From positions 160,603 through 224,602 of the forward strand of contig NZ_RRAZ01000003.1 of NCBI RefSeq assembly GCF_003863335.1: a stretch of 64,000 nt of DNA, in the 5' to 3' direction. Shown piece after piece: positions 18,594 to 28,617 of this stretch. Source of the stretch: Falsigemmobacter faecalis (GTDB lineage Bacteria; Pseudomonadota; Alphaproteobacteria; Rhodobacterales; Rhodobacteraceae). The notes below the pieces were generated by a model. It had not been told where the DNA came from. It ran no database searches and saw only the letters and a program-made list of their open reading frames with translations. Both the position numbers and the translations under genes were made by a program. Positions within the stretch are counted from its first letter, which is position 1. Each line of letters begins with the position of its first letter.

Positions 18594-19418
18594 GTGGACC
18601 GCCGTCTGACGCCGTTTTCCGGCACCAAAGCCCATATCTCGCTGCTTGGCAAAGTAGAGGCCCAGGCCTTTACCGAGGGCCATCCCGCCCGCCTGATCGC
18701 CGGGGTGACCGATCTTCTGAAAGCCCCCGGCGGCGCGCGCGACCGTCAGGTCCTTTACGGCGAGCGCGTCCTTGTGATCGACCAGCACGAGGGCCTGGCC
18801 TTTGTGATGGCCGATAAAGACGGCTTCTGCGGCTGGCTGCCCGAGGCGGCTTTGGGCCACGATCATCCGGTCACCCACCGGGTGAAAACCGGCTTCAGCC
18901 AGCTTTATGAAGGCCCGAAAGCACAGGCCCGCGATCTGGTGGCGCTGCCCTTTTCGGCCCTGGTTCAGGTGCTGGAGGAAGAGGGGAAATTCGCCCGCAC
19001 GCCACAGGGTTACGTCCCGCTCGCCCATCTGGAGCCGGTGGAGACCCTGGCCTCTGACCCGGTAAAAGTGGCGGAAGGCTTCCTTGGCACCCCCTATCTC
19101 TGGGGCGGCAACAGCCGGGCGGGGATCGACTGCTCGGGTCTGGCCCAGGCGGCGATGCTGGCCTGCGGCACGCCCTGTCCGGGCGACAGCGATCTGCAGG
19201 CCATGGCCGGCACCGAGGTCGCAGCCCGGGACCTGCGCCCCGGTGATCTGGTCTTCTGGAAAGGCCATGTGGCGCTGGTCTCAGGCCCCGATGAGATCAT
19301 CCACGCCACCGGCGCCTATATGGGCTGCGTGCGCGAAAAGCTGTCCGCCGCAGAAGCGCGGATCCTCTCAGAGGGCTATGGCCCCATCACGCACCGCCGC
19401 CGCCTCTCGAACCGCTGA
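18594..19418 (+). CDS. NlpC/P60 family cysteine hydrolase with SH3-like domains
   Basis: 274 residues. Two bacterial SH3-like modules (about residues 15-75 and 85-145) precede a C40 papain-like domain with catalytic C180 in GIDCSGLAQ and His225 in KGHVALVSG, plus the following IIHATG strand. Such enzymes cut gamma-D-Glu-diaminopimelate bonds in murein peptides. No signal peptide is seen, pointing to cytoplasmic recycling, in keeping with its partner aminopeptidase. GTG start 3 bp after the upstream stop. The 3' end overlaps the convergent purine phosphorylase gene by 32 bp. Confidence 0.88.
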   Translation: MDRRLTPFSGTKAHISLLGKVEAQAFTEGHPARLIAGVTDLLKAPGGARDRQVLYGERVLVIDQHEGLAFVMADKDGFCGWLPEAALGHDHPVTHRVKTGFSQLYEGPKAQARDLVALPFSALVQVLEEEGKFARTPQGYVPLAHLEPVETLASDPVKVAEGFLGTPYLWGGNSRAGIDCSGLAQAAMLACGTPCPGDSDLQAMAGTEVAARDLRPGDLVFWKGHVALVSGPDEIIHATGAYMGCVREKLSAAEARILSEGYGPITHRRRLSNR

Positions 19419-20208
19419 GCCCGCGCAGATAGTGCCGCAGCACTTTTTCCAGCCGTGCGCCCCCCTGCGGGGCCACGGCTTTCGTCTGCTCATGTGAAAT
19501 GACCTCCTTCGCATTCAGACCCGCGCCCATATTGGTGATGACCGAGACCGCCCCCACCTTCAGCCCCAGAAACCGCGCGAGGATCACTTCGGGCACCGTC
19601 GACATCCCCACAGCATCTGAGCCAAGGATCTTCGCCGCCCGGATCTCTGCCGGGGTCTCAAAATTCGGCCCCGAGAACCAGCAGTAAACCCCGCCCGGCA
19701 GCGCCACCCCCGCCGCCTTCGCCGCGCGCTGCAGATCGCGGCGCAGCCCAGGGTCATAGGCATCGACCATATTCACAAAGCGCGCCTCTGACTCTTCCCC
19801 GATCAGCGGCGAGCGGCCTTTCAGATTGATGTGATCTTCAATCAGCATCAGGTCTCCCGGCGCAATATCCTCGCGAAGCGAGCCCGCCGCATTGGTCAGG
19901 ATCACCCGATCCGCCCCAAGCGCCTTCAGCACCTCCAGCGGACGACGCATAATATTGGCGCGGCCCTCTTCATAATAATGCGCGCGCCCGCCGAAAATCG
20001 CGACTGAAACCCCCTCCAGCTCCCCGATCACCAGCCGCGGCGAATGCCCCGATACGCCGGTCGCCGGAAAGCCCGGCAGGCTGGAATAGGGGATCGCCAC
20101 CCCCTCCGCGGCCTCCGCCAGATGTCCGAGCCCCGATCCGAGGATCAGCCCCAGTTCCACCCTTCGGCCGCCGCTGCGCTGGTCAATGATCGCAAGGGTC
20201 TGGTCCAC
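19387..20208 (-). CDS. punA: Purine nucleoside phosphorylase (trimeric PNP/MTAP family)
   Basis: 273 residues. Family motifs: GLILGSGLGHLAE at the N-terminus (phosphate loop), SGHSPRLVIG, FGGRAHYYE, TNAAGSL and CWFSGPNFETPAEIR, and VGMSTVPEVILAR, all typical of trimeric inosine/guanosine phosphorylases. Reversible cleavage of purine nucleosides to base and ribose-1-phosphate. The start is a GTG (VDQTLAIID) with AGGAGG 7 bp upstream; an ATG 60 bp further out lacks a site and encodes an unusual Arg-rich tail. Overlaps the NlpC/P60 gene tail-to-tail. Confidence 0.92.
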   Translation of the reverse strand: MDQTLAIIDQRSGGRRVELGLILGSGLGHLAEAAEGVAIPYSSLPGFPATGVSGHSPRLVIGELEGVSVAIFGGRAHYYEEGRANIMRRPLEVLKALGADRVILTNAAGSLREDIAPGDLMLIEDHINLKGRSPLIGEESEARFVNMVDAYDPGLRRDLQRAAKAAGVALPGGVYCWFSGPNFETPAEIRAAKILGSDAVGMSTVPEVILARFLGLKVGAVSVITNMGAGLNAKEVISHEQTKAVAPQGGARLEKVLRHYLRGLSGSRGGGGA

Positions 20209-20278
20209 AGCCACGCCTCCTGTGCAGGTCACGGGGCCAAGGCTGCGCCTGACGCGGCGATTTGTCAAAGGGAAGCGA

Positions 20279-20355
20279 TGGTGACCCCGAGTGGATTCGA
20301 ACCACCAACCTGCCCCTTAGGAGGGGGCTGCTCTATCCAGTTGAGCCACGGAGCC
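20279..20355 (-). tRNA. tRNA-Arg (anticodon CCT)
   Basis: A 77-nt cloverleaf folds by eye: acceptor GGCTCCG with CGGGGTC (two G-U type pairs), D arm GCTC/GAGC, anticodon stem GCCCC/GGGGC around loop CTCCTAA with anticodon CCT, five-base variable loop and T arm GGTGG-TTCGAAT-CCACT. Discriminator A and the CCA end are encoded. Reads the rare AGG codon. No integrase gene or direct repeat of its 3' end is near, so it is not an occupied attachment site here. Confidence 0.97.
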
Positions 20356-20467
20356 ATCCCCCCGCTCTTGCCGAAAAAACGCCGCCGATGCAACCGGTCT
20401 TGCACTTTGCCACGCCTGCCGCTTTCGTCTAGAACCAAAACCAGGTGACGTGAGGGAGGGGCGCAGC

Positions 20468-21520
20468 ATGGCAGAACAGCCAAAACCGGGACAACCAAGG
20501 CCGATCCCACCGCGCCGTCCGCTGACGCTCCGCGATGTCTCCGAAAGATCCGGCGTCTCAGAAATGACCGTCAGCCGCGTGCTCCGGAACCGCGGCGATG
20601 TCTCCGAGCCGACGCGCCAGAAGGTCCTCCTTGCCGCCCGCGATCTCGGCTATGTCCCCAACCGCATCGCAGGCGCTCTGGCCAGCCAAAGGGTCAATCT
20701 CGTCGGCGTTGTGATTCCCTCACTCTCCAATCAGGTCTTCCCCGAGGTGCTTCAGGGCATCTCAGACGTGCTGGAAGAAAGCGGCCTGCAGACGGTCATC
20801 GGCGTCACCCGTTACAGCCTCGCCCGCGAAGAGGAAGTGCTCTACGAGATGCTGTCCTGGCGCCCCTCGGGCATCATCGTGGCGGGCCTCGAGCATTCCG
20901 ACGCCTCCCGCGCCATGCTGGCCGCAGCTGGCATACCGGTGGTTGAGATCATGGATGTGAACGGCACGCCGGTCGACAGCATGGTCGGCATTTCGCACCA
21001 TCTCGCAGGACGCCGGATGGCGCAGACCATCCTGACAGCAGGCTATCGCCGCATTGGCTTTCTTGGCACCAAAATGCCCGACGACCACCGCGCCCGCAAA
21101 CGACTGGAAGGCTTTGAGGCCGCGCTCTGCGAGGCCGGCCTGACGGTCGAGGCGCGGGACTTTTACGACGGCGGCTCCGCCCTGCAAAAGGGCCGCGAGA
21201 TGACGGCCGCGCTCCTGCAGCGGCACCCCGATCTCGATTTCATCTATTGTTCAAACGATATGATCGGCGCCGGCGGGTTGCTGCACTGCCTTGAGCAGGG
21301 CATCGATGTCCCCGGCCGCATCGGCCTTGCCGGCTTTAACGCCATTGAGCTGATCCAGGGCCTGCCGCGCCGCCTCGCCACCATGGACAGCTGCCGCCGC
21401 GAAATTGGCCGCCGCGCGGCTGAAATCATCGCCGCAGGCCGCGCAGGCCAGGCCCGGAGCGGCCAGGTGATTGAGCTGGAGCCCGCAATTCTGCCCGGCG
21501 ATACCATCCGCCGCGCCTGA
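20468..21520 (+). CDS. LacI family transcriptional regulator
   Basis: 350 residues. The N-terminal LacI helix-turn-helix and hinge are clear (LTLRDVSERSGVSEMTVSRVLRN, then GYVPNRIAGALAS), followed by a periplasmic-binding-protein-like sugar-binding domain starting VNLVGVVIPSLSNQVF. It resembles the gluconate-responsive GntR members of the LacI family. The ATG has GGGAGGGG upstream. The gene it controls is not obvious: it is flanked by a tRNA and a convergent transglycosylase, so it likely acts elsewhere. Confidence 0.92.
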   Translation: MAEQPKPGQPRPIPPRRPLTLRDVSERSGVSEMTVSRVLRNRGDVSEPTRQKVLLAARDLGYVPNRIAGALASQRVNLVGVVIPSLSNQVFPEVLQGISDVLEESGLQTVIGVTRYSLAREEEVLYEMLSWRPSGIIVAGLEHSDASRAMLAAAGIPVVEIMDVNGTPVDSMVGISHHLAGRRMAQTILTAGYRRIGFLGTKMPDDHRARKRLEGFEAALCEAGLTVEARDFYDGGSALQKGREMTAALLQRHPDLDFIYCSNDMIGAGGLLHCLEQGIDVPGRIGLAGFNAIELIQGLPRRLATMDSCRREIGRRAAEIIAAGRAGQARSGQVIELEPAILPGDTIRRA

Positions 21521-21582
21521 TTTTGGCTTTTTAAAAATACTCCCGGGTGGGGTCCGGGGCGGGCAGGCAGCCCGCCCCGGCG
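21518..21582 (-). repeat. Dispersed intergenic repeat, copy 2 (3' of mltB)
   Basis: Read on the minus strand after the mltB stop: GC hairpin (CCGGGGCGGGC-TGCCT-GCCCGCCCCGG), ACCCCACCCGGGAGTATTTTT and AAAAAGCCAAAATCA. It shares order, orientation and tail sequence with the copies 3' of hemF and argG. It overlaps the stop codon of the LacI gene. Confidence 0.75.
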
Positions 21583-21589
21583 CTCTCCG

Positions 21590-22852
21590 TCAGCCCCGAA
21601 GCTTTTTCAGCAGCGCCTCATTCACATAGCCATCCGGCGTCTGCCCCGCCGAGGCCTGCCAGGCGCGTACCGCATCCATGGTGCCCGATCCGGTCACCCC
21701 GTCGACCTCGCCCTGATAGAACCCTTGCGCCGCCAGACGGCTCTGGATCTCTTTGCGCTCAGCCTCGCTCAGCGCGCGGTCGCTGCGCGGCCAGGCCCGC
21801 TGCAACCCGCCCCGACCCGCCAGCTGATCAGACAAGAGACCAATGCCCATCACATAGCTGTCGGCATTGTTGTAGCGAGAGATGACGCGGAAGTTGTCAA
21901 AGATCATCAGCGCCGGGCCATTGGCCCCCGCCGGCATCAGGATTGAGGCCGGCCCATAATCCGAAATCCGCCCGCCGCGCACCGATTGCACGCCCTGGGC
22001 CTGCCACTGCGCCGGGGACTTTTTGATCGACTTGCCCGCCTCGCGGAAGCCTGCCGGAACCGTGACCTCAAGCGCCCAGGGCTGGCCGCTCTTCCAGCCC
22101 ATCTTCGCCAGATAATTCGCGGCCGAGGCCAGGGCATCGGTCGGATCCTCCGACCAGATATCGCGACGCCCGTCGCCGGTGAAATCCACCGCATAGCTCA
22201 GATAGCTCGTCGGCATGAACTGCGTATGCCCCATCGCCCCCGCCCAGGAGCCGCGCATATTCTCCGGGCTGGTATCGCCCGACTGCAGGATTTTCAGCGC
22301 CGCAATTAGCTGCTCTTCAAAAAACGCCCCGCGCCGACCGTCATAGGCCAGGGTCGCCAGCGAGGAGATGATCTGCTTTTTGCCGCGGTTCACGCCGTAG
22401 CTGGTCTCCATGCCCCAGACCGCTGCGACCACCTCTTTGGGCACACCGTAGCGCGCCTCAATGGCCGACAGCGCCCGGCCATGCTGCGCCAGCGCATTGC
22501 GCCCGTTGCGCAGCCGGGTGTCTGAGACCGCAGAATCGAGATATTCCCAGATCGGGCGCGAGAACTCAGCCTGACGGCGATCAAGCCGGATCACATCGGG
22601 ATCATAAGCGGCCGAGGCCAGCGCCCGGCTGAGCACCTGATCCGAGATCCCCTTGGCCCGGGCCCGGGCGCGGAAGCCTGCGGTCCAGCGCTCAAAGCCC
22701 GCGCGTTGCTCGGCACTGGCCGGGGTGACCGGCGCGGCAGGGGCAGGGCTGGCCGCAGGTCGGTTTCTCAGATGCTCCGGCGCGCCATAGCTGCAGGCGG
22801 TGGGCAGAAGGACAGCCGCAAAAAACCCGGCAAATCTGAGACCTTTGTACAT
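21590..22852 (-). CDS. mltB: Lytic murein transglycosylase, MltB type, with peptidoglycan-binding domain
   Basis: 420-residue outer-membrane lipoprotein: signal MYKGLRFAGFFAAVLLPTAC, then the MltB catalytic domain with the active Glu in WGMETSYGVNRG and the GAMGHTQFMPTSY motif, and a C-terminal peptidoglycan-binding module (EIQSRLAAQGFYQGEVDG...WQASAG). Cleaves the MurNAc-GlcNAc bond to leave anhydro-MurNAc ends for wall turnover. The ATG with AACAGG upstream is chosen over a start 42 bp further out. Confidence 0.93.
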   Translation of the reverse strand: MYKGLRFAGFFAAVLLPTACSYGAPEHLRNRPAASPAPAAPVTPASAEQRAGFERWTAGFRARARAKGISDQVLSRALASAAYDPDVIRLDRRQAEFSRPIWEYLDSAVSDTRLRNGRNALAQHGRALSAIEARYGVPKEVVAAVWGMETSYGVNRGKKQIISSLATLAYDGRRGAFFEEQLIAALKILQSGDTSPENMRGSWAGAMGHTQFMPTSYLSYAVDFTGDGRRDIWSEDPTDALASAANYLAKMGWKSGQPWALEVTVPAGFREAGKSIKKSPAQWQAQGVQSVRGGRISDYGPASILMPAGANGPALMIFDNFRVISRYNNADSYVMGIGLLSDQLAGRGGLQRAWPRSDRALSEAERKEIQSRLAAQGFYQGEVDGVTGSGTMDAVRAWQASAGQTPDGYVNEALLKKLRG

Positions 22853-22936
22853 GAAAAAACCTGTTCGTGACTGAGTGCTGCTCTTTTGTCGCAACCTAGC
22901 GACAAAAGAGCGCTCTGCACAGTCCCGCAGCAGGTT

Positions 22937-25204
22937 TCACTTCCGGCTGCGCACCACCCTGCGGGATTTCGCCGGTTTCTCGCCTTCGCGCCGCGTGCGG
23001 CTTTTGAAGGGCTTACCCCGTCCGCCCTTGCGCCCTGGCCTTCCACGACCCGAGGGCAGGCTCTGGTCATCAATGCTCAGCAGCTCAAGGATCAGCCCGC
23101 CCGAAATCGGAGCCGCCTCGCGCAGCCGCACGGTGACGCGGGCGCCAATGCCGATCTCAAGCCCGGTCTCCGCGCCCATCAGGGTCTGGCTGTCGGGGTC
23201 ATAATGGAAGAACTCGCGCCCCACCTCACGGATCGGCACCAGACCATCGGCCCCGCTTTCATCCAGCCGCACGAACAGACCGAATTTCTGCACACCCGAG
23301 ATCCGGCCCGAAAACTCCGCGCCAACCCGATCCGAAAGCCAGGACGCCAGATAGCGGTCCGAGGTATCGCGCTCCGCCGCCATCGAGCGGCGCTCGCTGT
23401 CGGAGATCTGCTTGGCGGTCTCTGCCAGCAGGTCAATATCATCGCGGCTTAAGCCGTCATCGCCCCAGCCATGCGCCTTAATCAGCGAGCGGTGCACGAT
23501 CAGGTCCGAATAGCGCCGGATCGGCGAGGTGAAATGCGCATAATCCTTCAGCGCCAGGCCAAAGTGGCCCAGATTGTCCGGCCCGTAATAGGCCTGGGTC
23601 ATCGAGCGAAGGGTGGTCAGGTTCATCAGCTCCTGATGATCCGTGCCCGCCGCCTGCTTCAGCAGCGCGTTCAGATGCGCCGTCTTCAGAACCTGCCCCT
23701 TGGCCAGCGTAAAGCCCGAGGCCAGCGCCGTCTCGCGCAAAGCATCAATCTTATCCAGCGCAGGCTCTTCGTGAACACGGAAGAGAAGCGGCGATTTCAG
23801 CTTCTGCAGCTCTTCTGCCGCGGCCACATTGGCCAGCACCATGAATTCTTCGATCAGCTTATGGGCGTCAAAGCGGTCCTTAAAGGCCACCGACAGCACC
23901 TTGCCCTCATCGCTCAGGATGATCCGCCGCTCGGGCAGATCCAGCTCCAGCGGCTGGCGCACCCCGCGTGCCTGCTTCAGCGCGGCATAGGCCGCATAAA
24001 GCGGGCGCAGAACCGTTTCCACAAGCGGCGCGGTCTTCTCATTGGGGCGACCGTCAATCGCCTCCTGAACCATCTCATAAGACAGCGAGGCTTTGGAGCG
24101 CATCAGCCCGCGCGTAAAGCGCTGCGCGATCTTGTGCCCCTGGGCATCGATCCGCATCTCAACGGCCATACAGGCGCGGTCGACATTCTCATGCAGCGAG
24201 CAGAGATCCCCCGAGAGCGCATCGGGCAGCATCGGCACCACGCGATCCGGGAAATAAGTCGAGTTGCCGCGCTTTTTCGCCTCGCGGTCCAGGGCTGAGC
24301 CGGGCGTCACATAATGCGCCACATCCGCAATCGCCACCCAAAGGCGGAAGCCGCCGGGGTTTGCCGGATCTTCATCCGGGAAGGCCAGAACCGCATCATC
24401 GCGGTCGCGGGCATCCACCGGGTCAATGGTCACCAGATCGAGATGGCGCAGATCTTCGCGTTTGCCCAAAGGCGCCGCTTCGGCATTTTCCGCCTGGCGC
24501 AGTGCATCTTCCGGGAACACATCCGGGATGCCGTGCTGGTGAATCGCAATCAGCGAGACGGCCTTCGGCGCGCCCGGATCCCCCAGACGCGCAACGATTT
24601 TCGCGCGCGGCAGGCCCAGCGACTGGCGCTTGCCAAAGAGTTCTGCCTCAACCAGTTCGCCGTCTCTGGCATCCGCCGCGTTCTCACGGCTGATGGCCCA
24701 TTCCTTCGCTTCGCCCTTGTCGATGGGCAGAATGCGGCCGCCCTCAGCGCCCAGACGGAAAATCCCAAGGATGCGCTGTGCGGTCTGGCCCAGCTTGCGG
24801 ATGATCCGGCCTTCATAGGCGTAATCCTGATCTGCAACCTTCTCCAGCCGCGCCAGCACCCGGTCACCCCGCCCGACGGCCGGATCCTCGCGTCCCGTCA
24901 CCATCAGAATGCGCGGGGGTTCCCCCTCAACGCGCCATTCGAGAACCGTGGCCCAAAGATCGCCCGAGCGGTCGGGGCCGGTAATCTCAATCACCTGGAT
25001 CGGCGGCAGATCCCCCGGCTCGGCAAAGCGGCGGGCTTTCTTTTCAAGAACCCCTTCACCGGCAAGCTCTTTGAGCATGCGCTTTAACTCAATCCGTGCC
25101 GCGCCCTTGATGCCAAAGGCACGGGCGATATCACGTTTTGCGGTCTCGCCGGGGTTCTCGGCGATCCATTTCAGAAGGTCCTGGCGGGTCGGAAGCTGTT
25201 TCAT
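22937..25204 (-). CDS. rnr: Ribonuclease R
   Basis: 755-residue RNase II/RNB-family 3'-5' exoribonuclease. Order: N-terminal winged helix (about 1-60), cold-shock/OB domains, catalytic RNB domain with the DARDRDDAV metal-binding Asp cluster and RRYSDLIVHRSL, an S1 domain near residues 640-720, and a very basic tail (GRPGRKGGRGKPFKSRTRR) typical of RNase R rather than RNase II. Degrades structured RNA, including defective rRNA and mRNA. Tail-to-head with mltB on the same strand, 84 bp apart. Confidence 0.96.
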   Translation of the reverse strand: MKQLPTRQDLLKWIAENPGETAKRDIARAFGIKGAARIELKRMLKELAGEGVLEKKARRFAEPGDLPPIQVIEITGPDRSGDLWATVLEWRVEGEPPRILMVTGREDPAVGRGDRVLARLEKVADQDYAYEGRIIRKLGQTAQRILGIFRLGAEGGRILPIDKGEAKEWAISRENAADARDGELVEAELFGKRQSLGLPRAKIVARLGDPGAPKAVSLIAIHQHGIPDVFPEDALRQAENAEAAPLGKREDLRHLDLVTIDPVDARDRDDAVLAFPDEDPANPGGFRLWVAIADVAHYVTPGSALDREAKKRGNSTYFPDRVVPMLPDALSGDLCSLHENVDRACMAVEMRIDAQGHKIAQRFTRGLMRSKASLSYEMVQEAIDGRPNEKTAPLVETVLRPLYAAYAALKQARGVRQPLELDLPERRIILSDEGKVLSVAFKDRFDAHKLIEEFMVLANVAAAEELQKLKSPLLFRVHEEPALDKIDALRETALASGFTLAKGQVLKTAHLNALLKQAAGTDHQELMNLTTLRSMTQAYYGPDNLGHFGLALKDYAHFTSPIRRYSDLIVHRSLIKAHGWGDDGLSRDDIDLLAETAKQISDSERRSMAAERDTSDRYLASWLSDRVGAEFSGRISGVQKFGLFVRLDESGADGLVPIREVGREFFHYDPDSQTLMGAETGLEIGIGARVTVRLREAAPISGGLILELLSIDDQSLPSGRGRPGRKGGRGKPFKSRTRREGEKPAKSRRVVRSRK

Positions 25205-25229
25205 CCGCTGCCCCTAGCATGAGAGCGCA

Positions 25230-26118
25230 CAAAGGTCATGCTGAAAAGCCTGTGAGCTCTGCGCGGTGGCCGGTCTGCACGCGCCGCAGATTGCCGCAGC
25301 GCCGGGGCGGCTTTGGGCGCAGGCTGCGTGGAAATTCATCGCCGATGACCTGCCCTGACACGGCCTGCAACGAAGGTGACTGGGCGGTGCCCAGCGGGCC
25401 ATCATCGCGGCCATGACCGCCCGGATCCCGACCTGAGCGACACTTCTTTCGATGTTGCAGACGAGTGCGTTCAATAGAATGTCCGTTTCACCACCCCTCA
25501 ATTTTCCGATCAGAAAACCGGTCGCGCCCATCCGGACCCTGAGAGTGCCGAACGGATCCCGGACCGTGCCGGGGCGGACAGCCATGGGCTCTGTCAGTCT
25601 GATCAGCGGCACATCGCCCACCGCGCCGCGCCTCTTCCCCATGCAACCCGCTCAGTCGCCGGTCCGGTGACGGCGTCGTTCCAGCCCATCCTCCCCGGTG
25701 ATGTGGCAACAGGCCGGCGACCTTCCACACACCGATGCGTCGGCAAAGACCGACGATCCGGACACAGCTGCGGCCAGTGCCAGGGCAAAAGTCAGCGATG
25801 GCCCTGTGGTCCGGAACAAGCCAGCGGTTCAGCCAAATGAATGCAACCTTGCGTCTGGCCTCGCGTTCGAACCTGCGGCTCGACGGGTTCCGGTTCAGAT
25901 AGCCGTAGGTGAACAGCCGCAGCAGCACGGCAGGAGGACAGCCGGGCCGACCGCGGCGGCACCGCGCGCCCGAAATCCAAATCTGTCAGATCAACCACCC
26001 GGACCAGAGGCTCCTCATAGATCCGGTCCCCGAGCCGATCCGGAGACCGGACCGTCTGCCCAGGCGCAACGCTGTCGATGAAGTACGACAGCCGATCCCA
26101 GCCATGAAAAACTTCCAT
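25230..26118 (-). pseudogene. Decayed IS1182-like transposase remnant
   Basis: Three minus-strand frames hold recognisable pieces in the right order. The first is an N-terminal start (MEVFHGWDRLSYF, then EEPLVRVVDLTDLDF). The second is the conserved LLRLFTYGYLNRNPSSRRFERE...RWLVPDHRAIADF block (around 25700-25930). The third is the C-terminal PLIRLTEPMAVRP...VRDPFGTLRVRMGA block (around 25400-25610). Frame shifts join the first two, and roughly the whole catalytic core between the last two is deleted. No complete terminal inverted repeats were found by eye. It fills most of the gap between rnr and grxD; boundaries are approximate. Confidence 0.78.
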
Positions 26119-26263
26119 AAACCTGAGCTTCCACAGACAGCCGGCTGGAGCCGCAGTTGATCTCATGGTCGCGGGGGGCAGCTTGCCGCGCAACCCGTCA
26201 GGCTGGTCGTGACCGGCGACGGCTCCCGCCGCTTCCCGCCCTGCCTCTCAAATGGCCTGATGC

Positions 26264-26291
26264 AAAAGGCGACGGTCTCCCGTCGCCTTTC
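26264..26291 (-). terminator. Terminator after grxD
   Basis: Stem AAAGGCGACGG / CCGTCGCCTTT with a 4-base loop; on the minus strand it ends in TTTT, 62 bp beyond the grxD stop. The stretch between it and the transposase remnant holds no gene I can support. Confidence 0.85.
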
Positions 26292-26352
26292 AGAACCTGT
26301 GATCAGAGGTTCAGGGCCGCTTGCTCTGTCCCCTGATGATCCTGGCGGCAGA

Positions 26353-26712
26353 TCAGCCGTTGGCGGCGCGGATCTGCTCAGCTTTCTCTTTGTCAAATGC
26401 CACGCCGCTGCTCTCCAGCAGAGTGTCCAGCTCACCCGAGAGCGTCATTTCAGTGATGATGTCACAGCCGCCGACAAATTCGCCCTTCACATAAAGCTGC
26501 GGGATGGTCGGCCAGTCGGAGAAATCCTTGATTCCCTGACGGATTTCCGCATCGGCCAGAACGTTCACATCGGCGTATTCGATGCCCATGTAGTTCAGAA
26601 TCCCGGCCACGCGGCTTGAGAATCCGCATTGCGGCATCATCTTGTTGCCCTTCATGAAGAGCACGACGTCATTCGTTTCGATCGTCTCGCGGATCTGGTC
26701 CAGAGCGCTCAT
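26353..26712 (-). CDS. grxD: Monothiol glutaredoxin, CGFS type
   Basis: 119 residues with the CGFS active site (Cys29) preceded by the conserved MKGNKMMPQ lysine region, and with [19 protein letters not shown], the glutathione-binding segment. Grx4-type proteins carry and transfer [2Fe-2S] clusters and act with BolA proteins. A bolA gene sits just upstream on the same strand, with a tiny reading frame between them, in line with a functional Grx-BolA complex. Confidence 0.95.
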   Translation of the reverse strand: MSALDQIRETIETNDVVLFMKGNKMMPQCGFSSRVAGILNYMGIEYADVNVLADAEIRQGIKDFSDWPTIPQLYVKGEFVGGCDIITEMTLSGELDTLLESSGVAFDKEKAEQIRAANG

Positions 26713-26748
26713 CTCATCATTCCTTTTGCCGAAGGCCGCGCCTTCATC

Positions 26749-26817
26749 TTATTTCGATCGCCGCGCCACCATCACCAGCCCGACGAGGACAAGGACAGCC
26801 AGCACAACCCAGATCAT
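26749..26817 (-). CDS. Candidate 22-residue membrane microprotein between bolA and grxD
   Basis: A 23-codon frame begins MIWVVLAVLVLVGLVMVARRSK and stops. It is one hydrophobic helix of about 17 residues with a basic RRSK end, the look of a single-pass inner-membrane peptide with a cytoplasmic positive tail. Its ATG overlaps the bolA TAA (TAATG), a standard coupling arrangement, and grxD starts 36 bp after its stop. No separate ribosome site is needed if coupled. Unrecognised; expression is unproven. Confidence 0.5.
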   Translation of the reverse strand: MIWVVLAVLVLVGLVMVARRSK

Positions 26818-27053
26818 TATTCGGGTGCCCGCGTGGTCAGTGCCAGGGCATGCAACTCGCCCGCAGGACCGTCCATTTTGCCCTTCAGTGCTGCGTAAAC
26901 CAGACGCTGCTGCTGAACCCGGTTCAGGCCTTTGAAGGAAACATCCACAATTTCCGCTGCAAAATGCGCGCCATCGTCGCCCTGAACGGTGATCACTGCC
27001 TCCGGGAAAGCATCCCGCAGAAGATTTTCGATATCCTGGGCCTGAATCGCCAT
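26817..27053 (-). CDS. bolA: BolA family protein
   Basis: 78 residues, a compact BolA/IbaG-type domain: IENLLRDAFPEAVITVQGDDGAHFAAEIV (with the His that co-ligates a cluster), then FKGLNRVQQQRLVYAALKGKM, the conserved helix-turn motif, and the LHALALTT strand. Pairs with CGFS glutaredoxins in iron-sulphur handling and iron sensing. First gene of a bolA-microprotein-grxD run. Confidence 0.94.
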   Translation of the reverse strand: MAIQAQDIENLLRDAFPEAVITVQGDDGAHFAAEIVDVSFKGLNRVQQQRLVYAALKGKMDGPAGELHALALTTRAPE

Positions 27054-27144
27054 AGTCTGCTCCTTCGCACCTTCATCTCAATCTAGGCTTGGCCCCGCGC
27101 CCCTGCAAGCCACCCGCAATGCAAAGCGACGCCCGAAGGCGCCG

Positions 27145-27196
27145 CTTTGGCTTTTCTGAAATACTCCGGGGTCCGGGGCAGAGCCCTGGCGCGCCG
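27145..27196 (-). repeat. Dispersed intergenic repeat, copy 3 (3' of argG)
   Basis: On the minus strand after argG: GGCGCGCCAGGGCTCTGCCCC, GGACCCCGGAGTATTTC, AGAAAAGCCAAAGC. The hairpin is weaker than in copies 1 and 2, but the GGACCCC-GGAGTATTT-AAAAGCCAAA tail is conserved. Confidence 0.7.
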
Positions 27197-27201
27197 CGGC
27201 T

Positions 27202-28434
<1,233 letters not shown>

Positions 28435-28617
28435 CAGATATCTCCCGGACCAGGATGCGGAGTTCCGATTATCCCCATTCTCCCCCCCAGGCAAGCGTTG
28501 CGGGCCGCCCTGTCGGGGACTGAAAGCTCTCAGCGCTCCTTCTGTGCAGATTTTTCGCGCCTTTGGCGGCCCGAGGGTATAGAGGGGCGCCATCCGGCCT
28601 GTATTGAGAGTCCAACG

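Noticed and set aside
20279..20355. tRNA-Arg as an integration site of a genomic island
   Set aside because: No integrase, no duplicated tRNA end and ordinary chromosomal genes on both sides.
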